Source of the DNA: a virus | Direction: 5' to 3' (one strand) | Virus record (IMG/VR): IMGVR_UViG_3300008963_000017 | Location: 1 to 32,167 of that record | DNA length: 32,167 nt | The notes under the pieces: generated by a model | What the model was told of the DNA's origin: nothing | The model's database searches: none | Seen by the model: only the letters and a program-made list of their open reading frames with translations | Made by a program: the position numbers and the translations under genes | Shown: piece after piece, positions 20,901 through 25,518 of the stretch | Layout: every line of letters starts with the position of its first letter | Position numbering within the stretch: position 1 is the stretch's first letter

Positions 20901-23900
20901 TATCTTTCTAATTATGAAAATAGAGAAAACAGTGCGTCTGTTATTACTGATTTTGATTTACCTCCTAGATTTGTTGAAACAGAAAAGAAAATAAAACCAT
21001 TCAAAACCAGCATACGAGACAATGCATTAGTTACAACGGCTCAGGATATCGATAATGATCCTTACAAAAACTGGAAAGACAGTTTTACATCTGAAATTAT
21101 TAAAATCGATGTAGTCAACTCGGGCAAAGGTTATACTACAGCTCCTATTGTACAAATTACTGGCGGAGGAGGAAAAGGTGCAACAGCGTCTTGTTCTCTA
21201 GGACCAAACGGGACTGTTTCGCAAATTGTAGTAACAGATCCGGGTCACGGTTATACTTCTTCACCTTCGATCTCGATTCTTGGCTCTTTAAGTGAAAATG
21301 GAACAGAAGCAAGGGCAGTTGCAAAAATTGGAAATTCTCGTGTACGATCAACGAGCATGAAAATAAAATTTGACAGATTATCCGGTAGTTTTGAATTTGT
21401 AAATTTAAACACTATAGAAGAATTTAAAGGAAGTGGCTTTAAACAAGAATTCCATCTTAAATGGCCATTAGATTTGAGATCAAATCAAATCTCTGTTTTT
21501 ATTAATAATAACCCTGTTCCTCGAGGTAGGTTTAGTTATGAAAATCGTCTTGACACTTCTCTAAACTATGACAGATTTCTTGGTAAAATTTTCTTTGAGG
21601 CTGCTCCTGCGGCCGGTGCTACTATAAGAATAGAATACAAGAAAGATATAGATATTCTTTCAGCTGCCGACAGAATAAATTTCGAATATAATCCGAAAGA
21701 AGGTCAATTAGGAAATTATATCGGTCAGCTAATGGAGGGTGTTGATTACGGCGGTGTCGAAATTACTGGATTTGATTTTTCTGGTCAGACAGGATGGGAT
21801 TCACAAGGTTGGTTTGCGCAGCCTTGGGATGTCTTTGACACTGAGTTCGAAGATGAAATTATAGAACTTGACGGTAGTACTATATCTGTAGAATTATCAC
21901 AGCCTCTAGAATCAAATGTTGTCTACAATATCTATAGAGTAGCACGTGACATTAACAGCAGAATAGTTAGCAATACTAGAATGGATGATCCTAATTTTGG
22001 TACAGCGGAGCAAACAAACGCTAATGCAGTGTGTGAAAGCATAATTGGAGACGGGTCAACTACTATTGTAGAACTTGATGAATTAAACATTCCGACTACT
22101 GCTGACAATAGTGAAGACAGAATCACGCTTATTATTCGTAAAATTACCAGTGATGGATCTTTTATTCCTGACCCTGATTCTTACGATACATCTATCGTAG
22201 GGGGAGACTTAAATTATGCAAATGCAAAAGGAATTTCTTCAGAAGAAATAGAAATCGACGGCGCCGGATTTGTAACTCCGACAACATCTAAAGGACCTGA
22301 AGAAATAGTACCAGGACAATTAGTTGACACAGTAGATATTCGTGTATACGAGTCACCAGTCGGCGGCGGTAGTCCAATAGAGCTTAGAAACTATGTTGCA
22401 GATGGCACACAAACTGTGTTCTATATAGGAAACATTCCGGTTAATGAAACCGGTGTGTTTGTTAAAATAGATTATTCGTTACAGGACAATACTGATTATA
22501 TTATCGATTATGTCAACGGCTCTGTGATATTTTCACAAGCACCTCAAGAAAATTCAGTTGTTAATATTGTTAACCTTGGAAACAGTGCCTCAAATATAAC
22601 CAGCATAGAAGAATTTAGTGGCGACGGCAGCACAGGCGAGTTCCTTCTTCCTGTTCGCTACAACGACGAAATAGAAATATTTGCAACTGTAGACGGTAAA
22701 GAAAAAGGTTTTATTGTTTTTGAATCAGACGATTCGTACGAGATAGCAGGTTCTACAGTGGTAAAATTTGCTACTCCTCCGGCCAATCAAAGTGCAATTA
22801 ATCTGTTAATCTCTACCAAAGGTATAGAGGCATCAAATATTAGCACAGTAAGAGTCGATGAGTTTATTGCAGACGGTTCTAGCACACAGTTTACTTTGGA
22901 GAATGATATTTTCTCTCAACAACCTGCAGTTAACAATGTATTGGCTTTTGTTAATAATAGTTTATTAAGCTCTGTTTACAACAAACAGTTTGTGATCGAA
23001 GAAAACAAATTGAGTTATCAGCTCGATGTTGCTCAAATACCATCAGATACTACTGATCCTAGATATATAGAAGTTTATCTTAATGGCAACCTGCTTTCTT
23101 ACTTGTCAGATTACACATTTGATCCTAGTGATATACCCGGCGTTGTAAAAGGAAATCAAATTAATTTAAGCCAAGGGTTGGCAGAGCCCGGCGACATATT
23201 AGATGTGTATGTCATGAACACAGGTGATTACAGATTTGGCTTTATTGACGAAACAGGCGAATTTGTAAGACAGCGAGGCGAAGATAGCACATTACCTGTA
23301 TTAAATTTAGATTCAACTTACAATGCAGGTGATAAGATAAAGGTATACAGTTTTTTGAATCATGACACTCAAAAGATCGAAAGACAATCTGTAACTGTAA
23401 ATTACAATCCTAATATTATAGAAGGAACTCCTCAGTATTTTGATAATCAAAAATTAAACAAAGGTGTAATTGATTTAAGAACTTCGGCAGTGAACAGTTC
23501 TGCAGTATGGGTTGTAAAAAACGGCAATCTCCTAAACGGCAATATTGATTACACAGTTATCAATTCAAATAAAACAGTCAAGCTTTCTGGCATCCCTCAA
23601 AACGGAGATGAAATTGAAATTATACATTTTTCTGCTACCCCGATTACAGAAGCGTTCGGATGGAGACAATTTAAAGATATTCTTAATAGAACTCATTATA
23701 AAAGGTTAGGCAAATCTTATGCTATTGTGCAGGATTTTAGATGGTTTGACAAAGAAATTATTGTAGAAAACGCTGATGATTTACCAGAGCCGAAATATAA
23801 CGCAAAACAGCCTGGCATAATATTCATTGAAGGCGAAAGAATTGAATATTTTGTAAAACAGGACAATGTGCTTACTCAGCTGCGCAGAGGCACGCTAGGC

Positions 23901-24881
23901 ACTGGCGTAAAAGAGCTGTACAAATCAGGCACAATATTTGTAGAACAAGGCAGTTCAAATAACCTACCGTATCAAGACTCTAATCAAACTATAACAGTAG
24001 ACTCTGGAGGGTATAGACAAGGAACTGTGGAGTATGAAAACAGTATAGGAATGTCAATTGATGATATCCAATACGATTTTAACAACAACAGTGCATTTCC
24101 GCTAGGCGGACAAGTTGCTACAGTAACAGGATCTGGATTCAGAGAAAATGTCGTTGTATTTGTTGGAGAGACAGAGTGTGATACAACATACATTGATACT
24201 TCCACACTGCAATTTATTACACCAGAATCACCTGTAGGATCATATGATTTAATAGTTGTTAATCCTGCTACAACAGAGCCTCTCAATATTTCGAGAACAA
24301 GCGTTGTGTCGCCTGGCTTGGTTAAATATCTTCAAGTATTACTGCCCTTCGAGCCTCAGCCAAATCCAGATTCTGAAGAAGGTTGGTATAAAGAAACTGA
24401 AGAAATTAGTGTTACCGAACTGCAGATAGGTAGAGGTTATGTTATTAACACTGTAGGTGACACTGATTTTGTCAGTCTTGGTGCACCGGACAACCGTGTT
24501 GGAACAGAATTTATTGCAACAAGAGCAGGAGCAGGTGCCGGAACAGTAATAAATTATACAAGTATTCCGTACGAATACTGGGAAGCACAGGATATAGAAG
24601 TATTTGTAGGCGGCCGAAGATTAAGAAAAGCACCGTATACTGTTTATAACTATGAAGCACTTGATTCTCCTGAAGGAGACAAAACGCAGGAAGCAGAATA
24701 TGCAGTAAACAAGAACATAGGCGCTTATGTAAGACTGACAGAGGCGCCGCCTCCCGGGGTTAAGGTTACTATAGTTAGAAAAACAGGCACACTTTGGTCA
24801 GATTCGGGAACACCTTTAGCACAGTCTGATAGTCAAGTTGCAAGATTTTTGCTAGCGCAGACAACTGAATTGCCACGATAA
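8976..24881 (+). CDS. Giant 5301-aa modular virion structural protein, probable baseplate periphery/wedge
   Basis: One open frame of 15.9 kb starting inside the gp6-like gene (GGAGG at 8960-8964, ATG at 8976). The first part is that of large marine T4-like virion proteins: HLPKYFRTEVNNKFLAST (24-41), QPGVVEKINGYFGR, WDPHIDWDKFVNFREYYWLP (about 132-151), INRSSRDGNLWSKYNRWFHR (about 421-440). Further family landmarks are PATPTKLGLYPLYKP and VIQGHDGSIVAAYGDFRD (about 1016-1066), HTHPWEMLGFSEKPEWWNEQ (about 1170), RFAQHLIGYQNRDYLANII (about 1807), VYEWVES (about 3409), KPYKTKIREY (3967-3976) and GQLMEGVDYGGVEITGFDF (about 4250). Inserted among these are seven FG-type propeller blades, five small aromatic modules, GxGY repeats, beta-sandwich modules, an IPT/TIG-like domain and a C-terminal SDSQVARFLLAQTTELP tail. 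No signal peptide or membrane segment was seen. It follows gp6 where T4 has gp7 (1032 aa), so a wedge/periphery role is inferred. It could also act in host binding. Virion protein: confident; exact role: not. Confidence 0.8.
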   Translation: MATRDQNDFPLPDGSDGNRRSAFHLPKYFRTEVNNKFLASTFDQLMQPGVVEKINGYFGRKQSAAYRPGDFYVGDVSKQREDYQLEPAVVIKDSIDNVSLYRDYNDYINQINNIGGDTSDHSLLNRQEYYAWDPHIDWDKFVNFREYYWLPNGPDPVSVAGQSFDVQSAFSVTSQDNGDNFAFVFSPDGLTQNPEIALYRGVAYRFEIDSPDIPISFRTQRLTARAWTPFTYYTTGETVLVDSKIYTAVLDHRSGDEFEEDEEKWNKNPNINLSQTIPVQGIEQGIVEFTLDQNTPDFLYYVSDIDINAGGLVKVYDLDEAAFIDVDKEIIGKTSYRTGQGFDLSNGMKIAFRGRTFPEFYQEGYYYVEGVGEAITLTPESELITPTDFLENEIIEFDTEGYDVTPYSTAIGFAREKDYFTINRSSRDGNLWSKYNRWFHREIIENAASVNNTELVIDQSQRATRPIIEFEAGLNLFNFGTETKDSVNLVDDFTADVFSTIEGSSGYSVDGVQLTQGMRVLFNNDPDIFVKGKIFEVDFISFKGERQIALRETDDAVPLTNQTVLCKQGRTYRGKTLHFNGEEWILSQEKIDVNQPPLFDVYNCDGDSLSDKEVYPSSDFAGTKVFSYSMGKTPKDTELGISLDYRNIQNIGDILFRFDLQADSVTYCPENSPIIDEATGLGFLRKYTSREGFELYNGWRKGYELSTQQVVRQFEVKQESNFPIDVYNESALLDDISIKVFVNNRLQFEAEDYQITTVSNNQLEVQFFAELQTDDIILIKTKSSAPKNENGVYEIASNLERNPKNENLELITLGEINDHVQTIVENLDEFQGTYPGTSNLRDTGLVAKFGKRIIRHSAPLSLALYHLDNNAANIIHALRYSKNEYAKFKRDFVEISTELGFEGPINQHFEAVMRQYRKNKSAEGPFFATDMFAIGAALVSNSEVSFENEVFFALSQDFTLEELSNRSVLVYKNGEQLLHGYDYTFNEEGFVELLESPNIRDIITIYEFESTNGCYVPATPTKLGLYPLYKPQKYLDDTYLEPREVIQGHDGSIVAAYGDFRDNLILELEKRIYNNIKIDYDPEVFDIHDYIPSRFRNTGLTKHQIDQSLLPDFIGWTNQINADFTDNNFYERTNSFTYNYSGTANINDEVLNGWWRNIYKEIFDTDRPHTHPWEMLGFSEKPEWWNEQYGPAPYTRNNLLLWEDLAGGILRKPGEGIKILDKYIRPKLNAFIPVDETGKLIPPLKTNYVTQYNSYQLDGRFVFGDHAPVETAWRRSAEYPFALISSLVQNQPNRVFATAFDRSRIFRSPVGELSYKYSNVQFRLRDIEFPNRQTDEEIVYTSGLVNYIRDYVDSNSAYETYKNDLRRIEIQIGFKLAGFSNKEKFKLLLDSRTPLNEGNVFVPEENYKIFLNTSSPTRNIFYSGVFVEKIPSGFVIRGYDEYQPYFEYYEPIRKQSDSTINIGGITEPTITWSERQFISKGTVVQFRSRFYRAIESHTSTFAFESEKFIVLPDIPREGGRDIILRSSFDRIESVKLDYGTVVESIQDVIDFLLGYGDWLEDQGFVFDHYDQDSLAVSNWKTSAKEFTFWTLQNWSSGAVISLSPGAFELKFRREFAMVDNIYDTFYGYSLFKVDGKPLNPEYVSLSRESENEFKIRSKNTEDGIFGVRLSLVQKEHAVIIDNRTDFGDILYDQVPGYRQERIKTLGYRTTNWNGSLNIPGFIFDDARVEEWERWKDYSIGDLVRYKEFFYSAKNKIAGTEVFEADNWQLLDGRPEPELLPNFDYRASQFADFYDLDSDNFDAEQQRFAQHLIGYQNRDYLANIINDDVSQYKFYQGFIQDKGTTNALTKLFDPLGSQNRESLDFYEEWAIKAGQYGAVQGFEEVEFLIDELKIKTDPQSFELVNSIDSEYTGRVVKILPSETYLKPDNYDHSIPIPVSITDSFVENSGYVTRQEVSFIVDRYQDILDIAADSLELSSKIWVGNLDESWQVYTLIETDLVVELIEKIDESFALELSSSVFDIKVDDIICLFFTTNDANYRVVDIESNRIIVAGPDNLEIEENYAKIFQYVPSRFESVNKINDAIYLIEDGVENFYIDQDLNNRWKVLERDSSLVAKQEMQNPNSVLNSFGSSFAVNDRNTVLAVGSPGDGNGKVFVYTRPSASGNYRLAQTLTLQDFITDENPKFGAAVSVSDDGEFIFVGSPEASNVVSQYQGKFDEDRGYSQGDVVQFRDNLWKATTDIQKFLDSVPLGSWNSYLQNLIEKDLIGQDDETIEVLLAGNYPLLSIGNRAKAATTENLNASYADGVLTANVDGVFTVDGVSEWRLGESVIVKDQDDKTINGLYLIADIGSIFNPWKLERASIMNESSEVPNLFVLVKQGNTNFNTGWIFSVDNQNSFVLDEDNIEVLSSLGEGQLNDADHFLLRAPRDMFQGSSIGDEITVKWNTKSYGYQNQELGNTQPFDGDIRGFDNSTLTGTLTIADKIDSILSVPDATAIPEVGQLIETPEAVGTIAYIYNLASSLSIYIKDQNGEYPREGTAITEIGEFIGRFERIEPVEITADFTDTFGGFWKIDVGENYIVDGKNSDAARGLVIHDVIPSGDTDQNRFFYNILDFEPPTNTGPDDRYSEITTLSYSGLPGPYEQQNFQLESNLFVIRAPKPLTDGLQVGDEVDVFYNFLPNYEQGLIKDISQTGLSAEDINKTQTVEYVWDGFIDLEIQNFEAGRPVEPYDIFSEFVQVDPVTEQPIPLVIRDREEGGTAEVVFYQKFNADDIRIYIQNIQGDFGRGRLSGEPRTIEFLADGSGDSFYDPDKGFRRIGQSVTRSFPNASENIGKLLVFQRQIPVRLSSVTDSILLEAEYWFYYEETVLGSSRPANLPSTFNVDWEKTFATEASAGGDPSGLEKEGLLSIFRRTGKIEWSTFGNYIVPDRKDNNRFGSDLRFANMNGLYKLLVKAEEEKTLQSQSYGKIYTFKNGSENGLEYNWDIGIDKNYAGEYIENASTNDVIYTDGNIVYHDNKLYQALTNVSAKPFEKSEWQELESPIDYLGYVPNDSDLTLDSLSGQIDFNGLEIFADAFDLSKNGEIIVISTKYIDRNSVQIYRNVDGVYVKTQTLAEFDTDEQFGYDVAVNSTGRFIAISAPLNSNNLSDQGKVYLYKQVSGEFLLTQELVGPTRDIGEQFGTEIAFDKDLLAVTSKNSSSVIKTTFDQGRTTFDQKFTNFLDNEQNTGVVRLYQIVDNNALYFQSIDYDNKTKFFGKTLEVKNDKVYTALPRYNLDANSGGILLEFAKQSSGEFWSTKKQLKDTIDINKIKQILLYDTDTEELIQYLDYIDPLQGKIAGVADQEIDFKMYNDPATYNTGTAAKINKTNSWGKKQVGKVWWDLSNARFRNPYQESVTYSANNWNKLFSNKNSIDVYEWVESDLTPNEWDEISGSERGFTRGITGTTRYGNNAYVIKRVYDEINDTINEKYYYWVRDKSTIPVQESRSTSSRDIARLIEDPFGQGYPFISLISPNAFALYNCNSIAKNRSVALNIQYYTIDNQDANVHREYKILTENLESSIPDETLERKWFDSLVGFDHARRPVPDTSLNIKQKYGTLDNPRQGWFINRIEALKQVIERINRILIDNLIIDEKNISRLTEQDMPPLESINYYDTTVESEIDLDIIGVARSRRARLKPIIDAGQIVEVNILDAGRSYRRPPTVEILGTGTGAQITTEIDSQGRVINAIIDNSGEYYSQNTSIVVRPFAVLVESDSTIAGKWAIYQRNNLNNQWIRQASQAFDVQRYWEYKDWYSEGYNRNTDINFLIDESYELFALNDRIGDVVKIRSINSGGWLLLEKIDNQKTVDYTINYKTIGRQNGTIQFLPRLYSTEENLAGYDLTNFDSVNFDALPITETRIILETVRDNIFINELAVEYNRLFFASLRYVFAEQNNVDWAFKTSFVKAQHNVGELKQKLTFSNDNLPSYEKYVREIKPYKTKIREYLSNYENRENSASVITDFDLPPRFVETEKKIKPFKTSIRDNALVTTAQDIDNDPYKNWKDSFTSEIIKIDVVNSGKGYTTAPIVQITGGGGKGATASCSLGPNGTVSQIVVTDPGHGYTSSPSISILGSLSENGTEARAVAKIGNSRVRSTSMKIKFDRLSGSFEFVNLNTIEEFKGSGFKQEFHLKWPLDLRSNQISVFINNNPVPRGRFSYENRLDTSLNYDRFLGKIFFEAAPAAGATIRIEYKKDIDILSAADRINFEYNPKEGQLGNYIGQLMEGVDYGGVEITGFDFSGQTGWDSQGWFAQPWDVFDTEFEDEIIELDGSTISVELSQPLESNVVYNIYRVARDINSRIVSNTRMDDPNFGTAEQTNANAVCESIIGDGSTTIVELDELNIPTTADNSEDRITLIIRKITSDGSFIPDPDSYDTSIVGGDLNYANAKGISSEEIEIDGAGFVTPTTSKGPEEIVPGQLVDTVDIRVYESPVGGGSPIELRNYVADGTQTVFYIGNIPVNETGVFVKIDYSLQDNTDYIIDYVNGSVIFSQAPQENSVVNIVNLGNSASNITSIEEFSGDGSTGEFLLPVRYNDEIEIFATVDGKEKGFIVFESDDSYEIAGSTVVKFATPPANQSAINLLISTKGIEASNISTVRVDEFIADGSSTQFTLENDIFSQQPAVNNVLAFVNNSLLSSVYNKQFVIEENKLSYQLDVAQIPSDTTDPRYIEVYLNGNLLSYLSDYTFDPSDIPGVVKGNQINLSQGLAEPGDILDVYVMNTGDYRFGFIDETGEFVRQRGEDSTLPVLNLDSTYNAGDKIKVYSFLNHDTQKIERQSVTVNYNPNIIEGTPQYFDNQKLNKGVIDLRTSAVNSSAVWVVKNGNLLNGNIDYTVINSNKTVKLSGIPQNGDEIEIIHFSATPITEAFGWRQFKDILNRTHYKRLGKSYAIVQDFRWFDKEIIVENADDLPEPKYNAKQPGIIFIEGERIEYFVKQDNVLTQLRRGTLGTGVKELYKSGTIFVEQGSSNNLPYQDSNQTITVDSGGYRQGTVEYENSIGMSIDDIQYDFNNNSAFPLGGQVATVTGSGFRENVVVFVGETECDTTYIDTSTLQFITPESPVGSYDLIVVNPATTEPLNISRTSVVSPGLVKYLQVLLPFEPQPNPDSEEGWYKETEEISVTELQIGRGYVINTVGDTDFVSLGAPDNRVGTEFIATRAGAGAGTVINYTSIPYEYWEAQDIEVFVGGRRLRKAPYTVYNYEALDSPEGDKTQEAEYAVNKNIGAYVRLTEAPPPGVKVTIVRKTGTLWSDSGTPLAQSDSQVARFLLAQTTELPR
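9045..9435 (+). other. Conserved N-terminal domain of the giant protein
   Basis: Residues about 24-153 of the 5301-aa protein. Aromatic- and Asn-rich blocks HLPKYFRTEVNNKFLAST, QPGVVEKINGYFGR and HIDWDKFVNFREYYWLP are the most family-like part of the protein. As the first folded piece made after gp6, it is the best candidate for the attachment point to the baseplate wedge; that is inference from position. Confidence 0.5.
9654..9780 (+). repeat. Aromatic CBM5/12-like module 1 in giant protein
   Basis: Residues 227-268. W227, then YYTTGETVLVDSKIYTAV, then an acidic stretch and a closing W265. The G-x-x-V, aromatic-x-A and final-W pattern resembles the small chitin/cellulose-binding modules of families 5 and 12. 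Four more copies occur in this protein. Binding to a sugar polymer is inference. Confidence 0.45.
13389..13515 (+). repeat. Aromatic CBM5/12-like module 2 in giant protein
   Basis: Residues 1472-1513. W1472, then FISKGTVVQFRSRFYRAIES, then FESEKFIVL. It has the same G-x-x-V and Y-x-A core as the other copies, but the closing position is FIVL rather than W, so this copy is the most divergent. Confidence 0.4.
14166..14292 (+). repeat. Aromatic CBM5/12-like module 3 in giant protein
   Basis: Residues 1731-1772. WERWKDYSIGDLVRYKEFFY, then S-A, FEADNW and QLLDG. This is a clean copy of the GD-x-V, Y-x-A, closing W-x-L pattern. It lies just before the conserved HLIGYQNRDYLANI region. Confidence 0.5.
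15609..15740 (+). repeat. Aromatic CBM5/12-like module 4, at the start of the propeller insertion
   Basis: Residues about 2212-2255. GYSQGDVVQFRDNLWKAT, then LGSWNSYL. It follows directly on the second propeller blade and so begins the long insertion that splits the propeller. The pattern is GD-x-V, W-x-A, closing W. Confidence 0.5.
15840..16200 (+). other. Phage tail 'KAATTENL...DGV' module within the giant protein
   Basis: Residues about 2289-2408. The order KAATTENLNASYADGVLTAN, VDGVSEWRLGESVIVKDQ, NGLYLI, WKLERA, LFVLVKQGNTNFNTGW matches a stand-alone module that recurs in tail fibre and tail proteins of unrelated phages. It sits inside the propeller insertion and looks like a separately acquired piece. 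Confidence 0.5.
17970..18083 (+). repeat. Aromatic CBM5/12-like module 5, between propeller blades 3 and 4
   Basis: Residues about 2999-3036. NDVIYTDGNIVYHDNKLYQA, then FEKSEWQELES. It has the same Y-x-A and closing W-x-x-L pattern as the other copies. It interrupts the propeller between blades 3 and 4. Confidence 0.45.
18570..18604 (+). repeat. Short tandem duplication inside the giant gene
   Basis: The 14 bases ACAACATTTGATCA occur twice, at 18570-18583 and 18591-18604, offset by 21 bases (seven codons) so the frame is kept. The product reads TTFDQGRTTFDQK. It lies in a loop of propeller blade 6. Confidence 0.7.
20007..20193 (+). repeat. GxGY-xxPxVxI repeat pair, first copy
   Basis: Residues about 3678-3740. 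AGRSYRRPPTVEI followed by a Gly/Thr-rich turn, then INAIIDNSGEYYSQNTSIVV. This is a two-unit beta-repeat with the form 'strand, GxxY, P-x-V-x-I'. A cleaner copy occurs about 1.1 kb later at 21096-21284. Confidence 0.5.
20868..21020 (+). repeat. Partial 120-base duplication (KPYKT/KPFKT) in the giant gene
   Basis: EIKPYKTKIREY at residues 3965-3976 is followed, exactly 40 residues later, by KIKPFKTSIRD at 4005-4015. At DNA level ATAAAACCAT occurs at 20871 and again at 20991, each followed by a CAAAACCA block. The first copy is the one conserved across the family; the second looks like a local duplication. Confidence 0.6.
21096..21284 (+). repeat. GxGY-xxPxVxI repeat pair, second copy
   Basis: Residues about 4041-4103. 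NSGKGYTTAPIVQITGGGG, then a turn, then DPGHGYTSSPSISILG. This clear two-unit beta-repeat has the same form as the pair at 20007-20193, and the spacing inside the unit is the same. Confidence 0.6.
21415..23640 (+). repeat. Series of beta-sandwich-like modules (GDGSTxxF...xNG) near the C-terminus
   Basis: Residues about 4147-4889. Units of the form 'F-x-G-D-G-S-x-x-x-F-x-L, V-x-V-N-G, DY, I-x-F-x-x-P, I-x-I' recur: EFKGSGFKQEFHL, SIIGDGSTTIVEL, NYVADGTQTVFYI, EFSGDGSTGEFLL, EFIADGSSTQFTL, then the later halves only (YLNGNLLSYLSDYTF and VVKNGNLLNGNIDYTV). They read as stacked beta-sandwich domains, such as those in long adhesins and fibres. The conserved GQLMEGVDYGGVEITGFDF block sits between the first two units. 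Confidence 0.5.
23718..23972 (+). other. GERIEY/QLRRGTLGTG module of the giant protein
   Basis: Residues about 4915-4999. NADDLPEPKYNAKQPGIIFI, then EGERIEYF, LTQLRRGTLGTGVKEL and GTIFVEQGSSNNLPY. This block is strongly conserved among large virion proteins of marine T4-like phages as far as I can recall it. Its function is unknown. Confidence 0.5.
24111..24266 (+). other. IPT/TIG-like Ig domain in the giant protein
   Basis: Residues about 5046-5098. VATVTGSGFRENVVVFVGET, then TLQFITPESPVGSYDLIVVN. The G-S-G-F start, V-F-V-G turn, P-E-S/G-S-Y-D-L-x-V-x-N end is the usual IPT/TIG pattern of Ig-like domains found in adhesins and phage tail proteins. Confidence 0.65.
24402..24552 (+). other. 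GRGYxI...GDTDFxxxGA module of the giant protein
   Basis: Residues about 5143-5193. LQIGRGYVINTVGDTDFVSL followed by GAPDNRVGTEFIATRAGAGA. This short module recurs in tail proteins of many marine phages. It precedes the family-typical C-terminal tail. Confidence 0.45.
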
Positions 24882-24885
24882 ATAC
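24877..24885 (+). promoter_or_regulatory. Late-promoter-like motif overlapping the giant gene's stop codon
   Basis: GATAAATAC differs from the T4 late promoter TATAAATA only in the first base and contains the TAA stop (24879-24881) of the 5301-aa gene. It ends 19 bases before the ATG at 24905. AGGA at 24891-24894 provides the ribosome binding site. It would separate the fibre gene group from the long upstream unit. Confidence 0.6.
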
Positions 24886-24904
24886 ACTGTAGGAATATTA
24901 TAAC

Positions 24905-25516
24905 ATGACAGAACTTAAAGATTACAACGGCGTGCTTTTACAGGGCCATATCAAAATACATGATCCTAATACTAAAGAGGTAATCATAGATAAGAGAAAT
25001 GCAATACATTATGAAAACATTTCAATTTCTCTTGCAGAAAGCCTTGCTAATCAGGGCAACGGGTGGATATCTGAGATGGCGTTCGGAAACGGCGGCACTA
25101 ATGTAAACGAGACAGGAATTATTACCTATCTTACACCTAACTCTACAGGAACAAATGCAGGTTTGTATAACGAAACATTTTCTAAAATTGTAGATGATAG
25201 ATCTGTAAATAATGTCGACCCTATTCGTAACAAGATAGAAACACGCCATCTTAGCGGAACCAATTACACAGATATACTAGTAACCTGTTTATTAGATTAC
25301 GGTGAGCCAAGCGGACAAGAGGCATTTGATACAGCTTCTAGCACAAAAAGCAATTTTGTATTCGACGAACTCGGACTAAGAGCATTTTCTCCTACCGGTG
25401 AAGGTAGGTTGCTTACTCATGTAATATTTCATCCTGTACAAAAGAGTCTAAACAGATTGATTCAGATTGATTACACTGTGCGTGTTCAGTCGTTATCAGG
25501 ATTTAATGAGGTTTAA
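24905..25516 (+). CDS. Virion structural protein, tail/fibre-associated (203 aa)
   Basis: A compact beta-rich protein without signal peptide or membrane segment. It begins with KDYNGVLLQGHIKIHDPNTK, has a central WISEMAFGNGGTNVNE followed by a Thr/Asn-rich strand region, and ends with FDELGLRAF, LLTHVIFHPVQKSLNR and IDYTVRVQSL. I associate that ending with a conserved small structural protein encoded beside the tail fibres of marine T4-like phages. The gene has its own promoter-like motif and is followed after two bases by the first fibre gene, so a role as a fibre-attachment or baseplate-edge protein is a reasonable inference. No enzymatic motif is seen. Confidence 0.55.
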   Translation: MTELKDYNGVLLQGHIKIHDPNTKEVIIDKRNAIHYENISISLAESLANQGNGWISEMAFGNGGTNVNETGIITYLTPNSTGTNAGLYNETFSKIVDDRSVNNVDPIRNKIETRHLSGTNYTDILVTCLLDYGEPSGQEAFDTASSTKSNFVFDELGLRAFSPTGEGRLLTHVIFHPVQKSLNRLIQIDYTVRVQSLSGFNEV

Positions 25517-25518
25517 CA

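Noticed and set aside
8976-24881. Giant gene as an RTX toxin, non-ribosomal synthetase or bacterial adhesin
   Set aside because: No calcium nonapeptide repeats, no synthetase motifs and no signal peptide; flanking genes and end motifs are those of a phage virion protein.
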